NCBI RefSeq assembly: GCF_036417845.1
Contig: NC_089979.1
Location: 119,879,415-119,943,414 of the forward strand
Reading direction: 5' to 3'
Length of the DNA stretch: 64,000 bases
Source of the DNA: Apteryx mantelli
Lineage: Eukaryota > Chordata > Aves > Apterygiformes > Apterygidae
How positions within the stretch are numbered: position 1 is the stretch's first letter; the number at the start of each line of letters is the position of its first letter. The notes beneath the pieces are model-generated. The model was not told the DNA's origin and made no database searches. It was given only the letters and a program-made list of their open reading frames with translations. The translations under genes were made by a program, and so were the position numbers. Below are positions 30,201 through 41,647 of the stretch, in pieces.

Positions 30201-33200
30201 CTGAATTTAACAGCAGCATTAGATGATGCAGCTGAGAAAGTAAAATAGGCAGAAGAATATAGTTAACATTATCTCTTCCCCACTGCTACATTATTAGACA
30301 GTTTTTTCTCTTTACTCATAATTTTAACCAAAAGCTCCACCTGCTGGAAACAGATTTAGGATGCATGGTTAATTCAACTGCAGTTTTGCTTTTATAATTG
30401 TAACTTTTTTAATTTGGTCTTTCCTCTTATTGCCCTTCCCATTATTTTGGAGAATATGTCCTTCAGTCAAAACAACTGCCCTGTCCTTATGACTAATTTC
30501 AGGTTCTACAAGATACTCAGTCATATTACATATGCTTAGTCCAATCAGAGAGCAATAACGAGGTCTTCCAGAGTAGCGTGTGCTTCTCAAACGCCACCTT
30601 TTGATACATTTCCACTATGCTTAAAGAACAGACTGACTTCACTTATAACCATACCTAAATTTGACCTAAAATTGACTATGGAATCCCAGGCTAAATTTCC
30701 TGCCAAGTAAATTGGTTTTGTTTGTTTGTTTTGGATTGTTTGGGGTTTTTTAGCAGAAGTAACTGCATTCTTACCATGGTGTTATCCTTGGGTATATCTG
30801 GCTCCTGATGAAATTATAGGGTCTCCCCTTCTTTTGAGTTTGTTCATCAGTTACTAATTTCCTTCATACTTTTTTGACTGGATGAGAAGATCTCTTTGGA
30901 ACTAAGCCAAGGTGGTGTTTATGATACTAAATACTTTTTCCCCTTCTATGCTAACACGCCTCATGGAGGTATGATGCCCTGTCAGATCAGGGGACTGGAG
31001 TCTAGATGCTAGAACAAATCAGAAGTATCTACAGAATAGTAGTGCAGTAGAAAGCTGTAAAAATCACTAATTCAATGTGGGTTAAAATCTAGACCTTCCT
31101 TTCTAGCCTTTTATTTTTTAAATTGTATCTTTTTTAGTGTATATTATACTTGAAAACGGTGATTCTCACAAATATATAACTAACTATATTGTAAGATAGT
31201 TCTCATTTTTGTTCTGCAGCCAAGATAATGCATTTGGGAAAACTTGCCAAGATAAGAAGTTTATAGATGAATTCTTGCCACAATTCAGGAAGAAAAAGTG
31301 AAGGCAAAAGGGGGGTGCTTGTAGTTGTTAGCAGTCTCTAGCAACAATGACAATAACATCTTAAAACAACTGCTTTACAGTTAACTCTTAGTTTAATATT
31401 TCTATCTTTACTCATCCATCAACTTAAAATAGAGAGACCTTCTGTGTGAAGATTTGCATCATACCACTGAGCAGCTGATAAGGCTGACAGAGGCCTCTAA
31501 GAATCACGATTCATTGCTTCAGTGTGCGCAGGAAGACATAACAAAGAAAGAAACTCTAATCCAGGAACTGAGGGAACAGGTAGAACAAGAAATTCTTCTG
31601 ATAATTAGCTCTTTGAGAGCAGTTGTGGTTATTAATAGCTTGTGGAAATGGTGGGGGATTACTTGTAATTTTAGAGCACTTTGTATGCAGTACTCTTGGT
31701 GAGCAGTGCTTCTTGGTGTAAAAGCACAGCAGTAGTTCAAAGGATTTTTTTCAAGGTATTTAAAGGTTATCTAGCCTTTGTTCAAGGTATCTAGAGCTGG
31801 CAAAAATGTTAACTCTAAAAGCAGAGTAGAATTATCAGTACCCAGAATGATAGAGTAACCTGCAGTATAACCAGTGTAAATGAGGGGTTTACTTTTCCTC
31901 TACTTGCGCTTGTCCACAAATAGTATCATTATATAATGGAGATAATTATTGATCTCTGTAAAGGATGCAATCTGAGAGTGGAGCTTTGGAGACCAATTAG
32001 CTATATTAAGCTTTTTCCAAACTTTAATAGTTCTAACTGTCATAGTGCTAACTAATATATCTTACCTGTTTTGGCAAAAACTCTAATAAGGATGAGTCAT
32101 TTTGGAAAGAAGGGTCCTTCTATCATGTTAGCATGTCTTATTCCAGGAAATTAAACCTGTATCAGTAAATTTTTTTCTTCTTTTTGGTATCAAATCATGT
32201 TTTGACCAGTAGTGTTTGCCATCAAAGGGCTTATTAGTTCATCTCTGCCGGCAATTCCTTTGAAATGTAGATTAAACGTTCCCAAGGCAAAAAAAAATAG
32301 AATGCCAGCAACAAGAACAAAATTCAATTAGAGATGTAGATGTAGACATATAGTGTATATATATGCTTTTAAACAATGCTTATTAAATGCAACTGTTGAG
32401 TGATTAACAATTTTATTGGGTAAATATAGAAAACAACCATGAAAGTGAAGTCTAAAAGACTTTTAAATCATCTATGGTATGTATTTGGATAGTCTGCTCA
32501 AAATAGAGATCTGTATGCTCTTTAACATTTTTTCAAGTGTTATGCACTAATCTAATTGTCATTGGGGTTTCTAATAGTTGGATAAAAAGACAGAAGAACT
32601 GGAGAAGAGGAAGAATGAATACGAATTAAAAATGAAGCAAATAGATTGCTTCGTGGATTCATCTTCAGTAACATTTCCTCAGGTATGGTATTTGAGAGAA
32701 ATGTTTTCAATGTAAAGGCTATTAGAACTTAGCTCATGGAAAAAGTTTAACAACTTAACACTATGGCTTCAGGCTGAAAGCAGAAATGACAATGTATTGA
32801 GAACTTTGAAATCCCATTCGCCTTGTTTGTAAGTTAAATGTGTTATTGGTCATTTGTCTACTAGGAATTTATTAATGCATCTCCAATTAACTATTAAAAT
32901 GTCCCTCTAACTAATAAATAGGAGAAATAATTCTTTCCTAATAGTTTGATTTTGTTGTTGTTTTTTTTAACTTGCTAGTGTCCAAAAACTCCCCCTAATT
33001 TTGATGTGAATCTGGCAAAAATCTTGGAAACTCATGAGCAAGAAATAGCTGATCGGAGGGCTTCTGCAATTACTCTAGAGCATCTTGTACATGAACTGAA
33101 TGAAGAACGAAGAGCTAAAAATGATGAAATTCTAAGACTTAAGGTACTGTAAATTAAACTCTATATAGGTAATCTGCTAGGTTAAAGTAAATGTGAATTC

Positions 33201-34661
33201 CGTATTCTGTCTTAATGAGCTCTCATTAGCAGTCAGTCCAGTAATGCAGGAAGGCAGCTCCTGGTCATCTTGCCTAGTGTGGTAACTAGCCAGCTTCTTG
33301 GGAATGGGAGCATCTCCTAGCTCTTTGTCTCCTGTGATAGGGAAGTTTTACACAGACAGTGGTAACTTTGGGGGTGTCCATATATCTCATTTTCCCAAGG
33401 GCTCAGTTGTTTACTGTGCACGAATATCAATGTTAATATTACTTTTGCTGGTGAAACTGTTTTGGCTTCTTCCAAAGCCAGTTTTTAACAAAACTGTAAA
33501 TAGAAGGGTTGTGCAGGTCTTTGCAAAACAGAACTGTGTGTGTTTTCTTTCAGAGTTTTATCTTGTCAATTTTAGTTTAAAAATGGGTTCCACCAGAAAT
33601 GAAAATAGGGATTGCATTTCTGTCTTCAAATAAAATGTTTCCAATCTGACTTGTTTAGGAACAGTTAAACAAATTGGCGAACTTACATCTGGAAATGCAG
33701 ATATTGACAGAGAACAACAGGAGTTTACAGAGCCAGCTTGTAGAAGCTCAGAGACAAAGCAAAATCAGGTAAAAAAAACAAACAAAAAAAAACAAACAAA
33801 AAAGAAAAACTTGTCTTAACTTTAAGCAATTGTATAAGATAAACTGAAATTCACATTTTTTTGAAATACAATATTGCATATAACTTATTTGTATAATTGA
33901 GAATCTCAGACTTTTCTATGAAAATCTTTTACTGACTTGTAAACTTTATTGCCTTCAACTTACAAGTTATGCACAGTTACAGATAGAAATGGACAAAGAA
34001 TGCAAAATAATTACATTTGTAGCCATTATAATATGTTATATATTTCCACACTACATGTGCAGTTATGAATTCAGTAGATATGAAATATCACAATGAAATC
34101 AGCAGAAGTTTTAACATAGAGCTGAACGGAACCACCTCATGTTTTCAAGGCAAAGGAACAAACTTTTGAAAAGATGGCACACTGTTGTATACCTCAGATT
34201 GGAGATACCCTGAGCTTTGATTGGAACTGCAGTCTGTACTTTATTTTGGACAGAAAAGATTTGGTTTCACAGCTTGCTGCTTTTTAACTTTTTTTGGTTT
34301 TGTAAAGAATTGCATAATCTGCTTCATATTTTGAGAAAAGGATAATTCATTGGCAGCAGGTAGTTCTGTTGATGTTTAATGACAAGTAATTTTTTAAGGG
34401 GCAGTTTTAGTAAACAGTGACTTAGACCCAAAGATTGATGCTCAGTCTCTTTTTTGCCTATTAAAGGTTTCAAAAATATTTTTCATAACTTCTAGAATAT
34501 CTATATTCAATAAAGTATCAATGTTGTCAGTTTTAGAACTGGCTTTTTTTGTAGGATAAGTATTTCAAGTTAAGAGAACATTATTAAACTTACAATGTTA
34601 AACATTCCAATTCAAAGATGCTGTAATTGCAGGTGTCTGTGCAACCCCAATTTGTCCTTGC

Positions 34662-34693
<32 letters not shown>

Positions 34694-37600
34694 AAAAATA
34701 ATCTGCAGTTACTGAATGAGTGATTCATGGAGCTTGTGGAAAATAAGTCTGTGGAAAACAGTCTGTGCACAAGGCCTGTTTGGTGGGACAGATCAGGTGG
34801 GATACTGAATGATACTGCGGTCTCTAGGGCCTTCTGCTTAGTTCGTGGCAGTAATTTTCAAGTGTGTGGTGAATTAGAGTGGGAATTGCAGAAAAAAAGT
34901 GGTTACTCGCCCTGGAAAACTGACTTCTGTGGCTTAGTTTTTCATACAGTTTATAGAGTAGGTCACTTAGACCCAGTTTTTCCACACAACAGCATTAATT
35001 TTATGTTCCTTATTTGCTGGATGCCTGACTTGAGACCCTGGGATATAACTTGCACAGCACTAACAATTCTCAGCTGCTGTTGAAGTTGACAGGTTATGGT
35101 TTGGATAGGTTGAAGGCTGTATTATATTACATGCTCTATGAAAAATCAGGTTCAGATATCTCAGGTGGGGATATTCACAATGCAGACTCATGCCTTATAC
35201 ATTATGGGAACAGCTGATAGCAGTAGCAGGTGATTATCCTTTGTGCAGCCCAGTGTTAGAGACCAAGATTTGATCATTGGTCTCGCACATGAGAGTGGTG
35301 AGATGTGAGGATCTTCAGCTGCATTGGAGGCCTTAGGCGGATGCCTGAGAATACAAGATGAGGCCAAGTGCCCGCTCTCTTTTGGTATTTAGCCTTAGCA
35401 CAGGGAAGAGCAGCCATACAGGAAAGGTCAGCCTTCATCTCTGTAATGCTAAGCTGGAGCGGGCTCTGTTCACCTCTTTGAAGCTGGTATAGGCTGACCA
35501 GTGCTAGAATTTGAAAAGCCTGAACGTAATCAGCAATATTATTTGGGGGATTTTAAAGTTCACATAACTATCTACTGAGAATAAGTAAACAGGGTTTGCT
35601 CTAGTCTTTCCCAAAGATTTATAAGCTGGCTGAATTTGGGTGGATTTTGTGGAGGTGAAATGATATACAGGACTTTGTACAAAACCGCTTCTCAAATCTG
35701 TCCCCAAAACATAAGGGGAAGTATTAGAAGTGGTTAGACTGTTTAAACTGGCATTTAAATAATGTTTAAAAAAATAAAAAAAATGACCAACCCACACATT
35801 CAACCTGAGGCAGCATATACCAGGTATGGAAAATATCACCCTAGCTAGGTAGGTTGACAGAGACTTTGTTACTGAAAATAGCAACCTTTTATAATTATGT
35901 CATATTAGAATAATTATTAATCAACGCAGTTCTTCCCTGAATGCCAGCTCTGAGAAGGAAGTGGCCCTAATGGTGTTTTGGTTTAGATGTGGGTTTGGTT
36001 TTTTATTTGGTTTGGTTTTTTATTTGGTTTGGTTTTTTATTTGGTTTGGTTTTTTATTTGGTTTGGTTTTTTATTTGGTTTGGTTTTTTATTTGGTTTGG
36101 TTTTTTATTTGGTTTGGTTTTTTATTTGGTTTGGTTTTTTATTTGGTTTGGTTTTTTATTTGGTTTGGTTTTTTATTTGGTTTGGTGTTTGCTTACTTCT
36201 ACCTGCAGTGATGTTTATTAAAAATTAAAAAAACAGTTTCCAAGTCTTCTGAATGCAAAAATCTTTTATCCTCTTAACTTGGCAAGATCACTGAGCAAAG
36301 ATCTTGTAGGATGGAGTTGCTTTCTGCAGTCTATGTGCAAGTGTACACTGTCAGTAAAACATTTACCTCAGTCCTGAAGTTATCTACCACACAGTTGCAT
36401 GGTTATTATAATTTTTTTCCAAATGATCTTTTCACTGAAACATTAATTTCTCTATACTTATGCTCTACCAAAGGAAAATGTGGTACTTCTAGAATATTAA
36501 AGTTAAAACCCTTGCAGAGTTGTTTTATGATGTTCAGTATTCTGAATCTGAACGTGCATCAAGACAGTTGCATGCATTACAAGTTTAATCTGGAGAAGCC
36601 GTTGTTTTTATGACTGGTTTCTTATGTATGTGCAAAACTTTCCTCATATTCTTGGATTTCCTAGTGATCAGAAATATTCTGATGTTCAACACCTCAAAGA
36701 GAAGGAGATTGCTGAAGAACGACTGGCCAAGGTATGTCACTTTTCGTGTAGTATTCAGCTTTTGTTTCCCTGCTGGGAAGTATTACTCATCATGTTTTCT
36801 TCTGTTTTGTGTCAGTGAAACGAGCACTGGTTACTAGTGAATTCTAATAGACACAGAACTTGATACTAATCTCTTATGGTATCTACCCTGGTCTAACTCC
36901 ACTGAACTGGGTGTCAAATTCACAGAACAGTAAGCAAAATGAGATTCAGATCAGTAGATCTGATTTATCGCCAATGGGTTAAAAAGCAAAGATTATGTCA
37001 CTTGCTAATATCAAGACTTCTGCCGAAAGGAGGTTAATGTTGTGGTTTCATGGATTTCCAAGACAGAAGAATGCCCCGGTGAAAGCTTCAGTGGCTGGCT
37101 GTTTATTTATGGGCAGAGACATTGATGTGGGTCATCTGTGCTGGCATGAAGCAAAAATATATGCATATAACAAGGAGATTAACTTAGAGTGAATGTTAGA
37201 GATGTGAGTTATTAGGTAGTAGGATTATTTTGGTGGTATCTGAAATTAAGATACTTGGCATCAAGTAAGGGGCAGAAATCATTTTAAGTATATGTATATA
37301 TTTTAAATATTAAGAATGTAATTTATATTTTGAACTTTTACAGAATAAAGCAATGGAGGAGATGCTGAAAATCAAAGCAGAGTAAGTTTAATATTTCTCA
37401 CTGAGTTGGAGACTTGTATTAAACTCATTAACACCAAAAAGATGTAGTTTGAATTGGATTCAATTCAAAGTATTTGGAATTCAAGTAACTGGAAGTTGAG
37501 ATCTGAATTTGTAAGAGACAGTGTGGAAATAATGTTTATACTTTTGAAAGAAACATCCAGTTTTTACCATCTTTCATCAGTAGGTGGTAGTAGTACCTCT

Positions 37601-40258
37601 GACTAATTTGCTGCAAGAGTAGTAATTTATGAGGAAAATACTCTGAAATAGGTGGAACTATAGAAAAGCTTAGCTTGGAAGGGACATCATGGGACTGTGT
37701 AAAATTATCTACAGCATAGGGCTTTGAATTTTTATATGCAGTGACTTTTAAGGATGTTCCTTTTCAAGTTAAATTGAAATAGTGTTCATTTCTTTCCGTT
37801 ATAAAATATTTAAGATAGTAGTAGTAACTTAAAATCTAATTCTTTGGTTTTTATGCTGTTTGCTTAATTTTTTTTTGAATTTCAGCTCAAATAATGAAAA
37901 CTGTTTATTATTAGAGTATCCTTAGATTGTATTTGGGCTATCATCCAAGAAGTCCTGGAAATTCAAGTGTTCTGCACATTGGATGGATAGTATCCAGGAA
38001 ATAATATAATGAGTTAGTAGATAAAAATTAATTTGAAAACTTTGCTCCTGTTGTTCTTTCCCCAATCTATATTGCTTCGGAGATTCATGTTGTGGCCGAA
38101 TTTCCTAATATTTGGGTTATTTGCATTTAATGGCATGCTTTCTATATAAATAACTCCTTTAAGGATGAAATTTTTTTTATGAATATGGTCATTTCAAAAG
38201 GATTTCATTCTAAATGTTCCAGGAGTTCTAATCTTGATTAGGGCTTATTTTGTTTTTAATGCATTGCATTTTCATATCTGGTCATGTTGGCATGTATTCA
38301 TGTCTGACATTGTAATACTCTAAGGAATGTATATTTTTAAATGTCTCACACGAACAAACAACATACAGAGAGGAAAAATGGGGGGTTTTTTGTCATCAAG
38401 GAAAAGTGTTGACAAATGTGTAGCAAATAAATACTCATTTCCTACAGTTGGTTTTAAACCTCAGGCTTTAGGGAAACAAAAATGAGAACAAAAATATTTT
38501 AATTTATGCCATACTTGAGAATAGACAAACCTACTAAAGTTCTCACTATCAGTAGAAATGCTGCTAAATTTGATGACACAGTTTAATATTCTGTGATCCT
38601 GATAGGATTAAACCATTTTCAGTGGCATTTTTCTGAAGTGGTGGTCCTTGTCCTGTCCTCAGGCCAAACAAGCTCAGACCCCCTCTGAGCTATTCAGAGA
38701 TGTTTCTCAGCAAAATTGCTATTAGGGAAAAGCCATATACAAACAAGCAGTCAAAACTGGGAAGGTCTTCATAAAAGCAGTGGAGTTCATCTGGTAGATT
38801 TACCAGTGTTAGGTGAACTCCAAGGGTCCCCTTAGGCTAAGTTTCTATTTTCTGTTTTATGAGTGGAGTTGTACGTCCTGGGTTGGAAACAGCATGCTTC
38901 CCAGAGGAGGAGCAGCTCCAAAACACTGGCTAGTTAGAGATAACAGCTGGGAAGCGGTATGTACGCTCTTCTTCTGTTAGCGCTGGATTCTACGGAAAAG
39001 AAATTGTGTCAAAAAGATCTTTTTTAGAGTCTGCCTTGATGTCCAAGGCTGACATAATTCAGTCGTATGCCATTTATTTTGGTTTTTTAATATTTTGTGA
39101 TGCTTTTATATTGGCAGGTTAGAAGAGATCAAAAATACCCTCAAAATCAAAGAGAATACCTGTCTCGAAATGACTCTGGAGATAGAACGAACAAGAGCTT
39201 TGGAGCTGAAAGCATTTCATGAAAAAGAAGAAATTAGATCAAAACTGGAGGAAACATATGAAGAGAGAGACAGAATTGGAAAGGTTATAAATGTGTATTT
39301 TTTTTTGTTGTTAACTTTACAGTGGAATCATATTCAGTGGAGGTAGAGCTGTTGCTAGTTGGTTGATATTGTGAAATAATTAGCAATCGAAGACTGACTC
39401 TGAAAATGTTTTGTCTTACCATTTAGTTACATTTACAATGGTATTTCCTGGTGTTCTGGTAAAACACTAGTGGAATTTTGGGTACAGAAATCACTGCTGC
39501 AATTCATAATAAAAAATCAAATGATGCATTTGTCTTTTAGAGAGATCTGATGTAGTACCTAAAAAGGCCAGTGACAAATATATATTGCCTGACTGAACCA
39601 ACTCTTAAGTCGTACATTACAACAAATTTAAATGGCAGTGTTAATCAGTTCAAAAGAAACTATTTCTTCTGGAAGGAGAAGGGAGGGTTAAAGTCAAGGT
39701 ATACATAATGTATTTATTAATTACAGGAAATGGACTTGCTGAGGAAGCAAGTGGAATCTCTTGCTGAGGAGAATGGGAAATTGCTAGGTCATAAAAATCT
39801 AAACCAGAAGATTCAGTATCTTGTGAAAATGAAGAAAGATTATGCTAAACTTACTGAGGTGAGTTTCAGAGAGTAGAATTCAAATGAAATAATGGTCTGA
39901 TGTAGAAGAAAGCTGAGCTTTGATAATGGAAACTAGAATTCTTCTTCTGTTTAAGAGTTATTGATACCTCTGTTATATGCAACTGCATGGTTCATGACTG
40001 GTCTGTCTTCTCACAGACATTTTAAAAAAATCCCACTCGACTTCCTCAAGTATATAGTGTTTCAAACACTTGAGCAAGTGTAGCTATCACTTACTTTGAA
40101 ATCTGAAAGAAATGAGTGCAGCTTCCTTAATACCTATATAGTTCTAAATACTTTTTTTTTCTGCTTTACAGGAGACTGAAAAACTACGTGTTGAAATTTC
40201 TTTTTTGAAAGAAACTAAAAAATGTGATGTATGTAGAAGTCATGATCAGCTACAATGA
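3264..40258 (+). CDS. KIF15: KIF15 (kinesin-12), complete, 35 coding exons, 1402 residues
   Basis: Plus-end-directed microtubule motor of the mitotic spindle. In vertebrates it backs up Eg5/KIF11 in spindle bipolarity and binds TPX2 through its C-terminus. Exons (all GT-AG): 3264-3282, 4974-5016, 6350-6533, 8020-8096, 9283-9320, 10239-10336, 10722-10901, 11562-11771, 11872-11997, 13628-13750, 14524-14647, 16391-16482, 17279-17488, 18719-18896, 19303-19444, 21235-21376, 21705-21902, 22874-22981, 23784-23889, 24438-24603, 25970-26120, 26945-27030, 27443-27518, 27791-27877, 28866-28970, 29822-29944, 31433-31579, 32578-32682, 32979-33143, 33659-33768, 36665-36731, 37344-37381, 39118-39283, 39727-39858, 40172-40258. 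They sum to 4209 bp including the TGA, and every phase matches. The translation aligns with human KIF15 along its whole length, starting MAPGTK (human MAPGCK). No frameshift or internal stop is present. Donors after exons 24 (GTTTGG) and 33 (GTTATA) are weak. Boundaries come from reading, not from transcripts. Confidence 0.96.
3283..4973 (+). other. KIF15 intron 1 with CpG-island shore and (CTAT)5
   Basis: The first 450 bp (to about 3730) are very GC-rich and continue the promoter CpG island. Long reading frames are open in several frames on both strands here because stop codons are rare in such sequence, and none matches a known protein. After about 3900 the intron becomes AT-rich. A short (CTAT)5 microsatellite is at 4345-4364. 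No other gene was seen. Confidence 0.65.
9114..9282 (+). repeat. T22 and C15 homopolymers ahead of the P-loop exon
   Basis: A T22 run is at 9114-9135 and a C15 run at 9239-9253. The C15 run merges into a C/T-only polypyrimidine tract ending in the acceptor at 9281-9282, which serves the 38-bp exon 5 carrying the P-loop. Both runs are directly visible. They may also be error-prone in assembly. Confidence 0.9.
13187..13214 (+). repeat. T15G13 homopolymer junction in KIF15 intron 9
   Basis: A T15 run (13187-13201) is followed immediately by a G13 run (13202-13214). The sequence upstream, from about 13132, is G/T-rich (repeated GTGGGTTTG-like text). This creates spurious frames on both strands. 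The G run could form a quadruplex in DNA or nascent RNA. Confidence 0.9.
17551..18540 (+). mobile_element. CR1 LINE, internal ORF2 fragment in KIF15 intron 13
   Basis: About 1 kb with the character of the CR1 second open reading frame downstream of the endonuclease. It contains text of the type 'gtgggaggctttaacctccc' followed by 'tgacatctgctg', then 'aggaaggcaagtagcaaag' and 'actttggattcttcaggga', and later 'aggaaagccaaagctcaaa' followed by 'aagggcagcaagaaaagctt'. These correspond to recalled CR1 ORF2 coding sequence on the plus strand. The frame is broken by stops, so the copy is dead. Unusually for CR1 it has no 3' end here, so the downstream part was lost. It makes up most of the intron between exons 13 and 14. 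The reading frames open on the minus strand are antisense shadows. Confidence 0.78.
18597..18609 (+). repeat. C13 homopolymer
   Basis: A run of 13 C residues lies in KIF15 intron 13, just after the CR1 fragment and about 110 bp before the exon 14 acceptor. Confidence 0.9.
20842..20865 (+). repeat. A11G13 purine junction in KIF15 intron 15
   Basis: Eleven A residues (20842-20852) are followed directly by thirteen G residues (20853-20865), a pure purine tract on the plus strand. The rest of intron 15 (19445-21234) is AT-rich with no recognisable gene. Confidence 0.9.
23011..23070 (+). repeat. TG/TATG microsatellite in KIF15 intron 18
   Basis: An imperfect TGTG/TATG repeat of about 60 bp begins 30 bp after the exon 18 donor and ends in an AT-rich alternation. 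Confidence 0.85.
25651..25669 (+). repeat. A19 tract in KIF15 intron 20
   Basis: Nineteen A residues are followed by GGCGGAGC. No recognisable retroposed gene was found upstream of it. Confidence 0.85.
34662..34692 (+). repeat. (GT)n(TA)n microsatellite in KIF15 intron 30
   Basis: About eight GT units pass directly into about eight TA units. It lies in the 2.9-kb intron 30 (33769-36664), which also holds the 17-bp minisatellite. Confidence 0.88.
35992..36183 (+). repeat. Minisatellite, 17-bp unit, 11 perfect copies
   Basis: The unit GGTTTTTTATTTGGTTT repeats eleven times without a mismatch (35997-36183), preceded by a partial GGTTT and ending at GGTGTTTGC. Because 17 is not a multiple of three and the unit has no stop in any frame, all three plus-strand frames stay open and encode the same 17-residue cycle of Phe, Trp, Leu, Gly, Val, Tyr and Ile. 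These are artefacts, not genes. The array is in KIF15 intron 30, about 480 bp before exon 31, on the U/G-rich sense strand of the transcript. Confidence 0.97.
37655..37720 (-). mobile_element. Possible CR1 3'-end remnant (reverse orientation)
   Basis: The text 'tatagaaaagcttagcttgg' followed by 'aagggacatcatgggac' resembles the reverse complement of the CR1 3' end (ATAGAATGG, then TTGGGTTGGAAGGGACC). Only about 65 bp is recognisable, in KIF15 intron 32. Identification is from recalled consensus and is tentative. Confidence 0.45.
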
Positions 40259-41600
40259 CACAAAACTGCAAAACCACATTTTTAAAGTACACAGAATAAG
40301 AACAAACCAGTTGTCAGACTTGGCTTTTGCTGTTAGTCCCAGAATGTTATCAGCTATACTCAGAATAATTAAGTATTTTAGTTCCTGGATGTTTTGCTGG
40401 TAGTAACTTTTAGTGAAGAATTCTACTCCAGCTAAGTGCACAGCTTTCATTGATATTGTAACACCTTCTTATTGAAGGGGCTCTATAATTTTTACGCAAA
40501 CTGATTTTGTACAGGTGCTGGAAGAGACTTCCTTGAAAATTTTATGCCTTGCCAAGGAAAAGCTTTCTTACAGGAACATCTCTGAACTCTTGTTTCTTTT
40601 CGTGCCTGAATTCAGGTTCATGTCTCTTCTGAAATGCTACTTTTTTTCACCTTAGCTGAATTTATAAGAGCACAATTTCTTTGTGATTTTTAGCAAAATT
40701 TACAATGTTTGCACTGGGTTGAAATTAACTGTCAAACCTATGAACTCATTAATACTCATGGATTGCTTAAAAATATTTTTCATGTTGATGTTTGTTCAGT
40801 AAAGTAGGAAGGTCATTTTAATAGATTTGTAAATAGTACTATAAATATCTTGTGGCATTGTATTTCTCTTACTCTAGTTGAAATTAAAATGCTTTGCAAA
40901 ATTGTTTTTTTCCCCCCTACTGTAAATTTACAGCAGACTTCTATAATAGCCTTGTGGAAAATAACTTTATAAGCATTTTGTAACCATTTTCTTAGCAAAC
41001 AAAAGATCTTATTTCTTAACAGTTCTGAAGATACACAAAACATTTTTAAAGGTGCAGTACAATCTCATTAAGTCACACTAAAGATATGGAGGTTTATTGC
41101 AAGTAACTGGAACTTTTATTAGCAGAACACAGAACATTATATAGCAATATCAAACACTTGTAGCAGGATTTTTAGGGGTTTTTTTTTTGATACAGTCAGT
41201 AATCCCATCATTCTATTTTTGACTCCTTCGTTTCCTTTTGCTCCATCATTTAGTAGTACTGTACAAAGATGTGTGTCAGTTAAAGGGCAGGATACCTAGT
41301 GAGTTTGTTCTGTACTTGACTGTTGAGAACCAAATTTTTCCCCCAACTGATCTATGGATTTTTAAAGTCGCATAGTGCTGCAGACTTGTTTCTACCTGAA
41401 CTTTGGTCTGAAGCATCAAAGTTTAAAACTGAGCTTAAATTGAAGAGTTTGAACATCAGAAGTGGGAAGAAGTTAGAAGGCTAGTGCAGACAGCAGGTGG
41501 CTGGGGGCTGTTTTGGACCACAAGCCCCTTGTTGTGCCCTGTGGGCAGTGTTACACTGTTACCTTTTTCTTTAGTTTAATAAATGTCTTTGTATATAAAG
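40259..41600 (+). other. KIF15: KIF15 3' untranslated region
   Basis: AT-rich sequence after the TGA at 40256-40258, continuing to the first canonical poly(A) signal at 41578-41583. Cleavage would be expected 10-30 nt further on, with a G/U-rich stretch (TGGGTGGTTGGTCTG) at about 41610-41625 as downstream element. No earlier AATAAA or ATTAAA was noticed. The minus-strand frames in this stretch look spurious. Confidence 0.7.
41578..41583 (+). terminator. KIF15: KIF15 polyadenylation signal AATAAA
   Basis: Canonical AATAAA followed about 30-45 nt later by a G/U-rich element and then by T9G13 (41626-41647). It is the only canonical hexamer seen between the KIF15 stop codon and the TMEM42 CpG island. 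Confidence 0.8.
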
Positions 41601-41625
41601 GAAGACTGCATGGGTGGTTGGTCTG

Positions 41626-41647
41626 TTTTTTTTTGGGGGGGGGGGGG
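41626..41647 (+). repeat. T9G13 tract between KIF15 and TMEM42
   Basis: T9 (41626-41634) is followed by G13 (41635-41647), placed just downstream of the KIF15 poly(A) signal and at the left edge of the TMEM42 CpG island. A G-rich pause element would suit so tight a gene junction, but that role is inferred. Confidence 0.9.

Larger units (their letters stand above)
14524..40258 (+). other. KIF15: KIF15 coiled-coil stalk and tail exons (11-35)
   Basis: Residues 367-1402 are rich in Leu, Glu, Lys and Gln with heptad-like spacing, typical of the long kinesin-12 coiled coil. Likely breaks are the low-similarity Ser/Thr segment at the exon 11-12 junction, the Gly/Ser linker of exons 14-15, and the Pro-containing stretch of exon 17 (residues about 663-700), just before the conserved [10 protein letters not shown]. 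The last exon ends [11 protein letters not shown] and seven further residues, differing from human, which stops at FLKEKKRSES. The tail region is where mammalian KIF15 has its TPX2-binding leucine zipper. Confidence 0.88.

Noticed and set aside
30180-30250. Possible extra or decayed KIF15 exon (text reading as a Glu/Ala-rich peptide after TTAAG)
   Set aside because: Exons 26 and 27 already join in frame and match the human protein without a gap, and the frame here meets a stop codon quickly.
35961-36228. Three overlapping frames encoding a Trp/Phe-rich repeat protein
   Set aside because: All three are the 17-bp minisatellite read in different phases.
38640-38720. Possible reverse CR1 text (caggccaaacaagctcag)
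   Set aside because: The resemblance to the CR1 3' region is short and partial, and no continuous stretch supports it.
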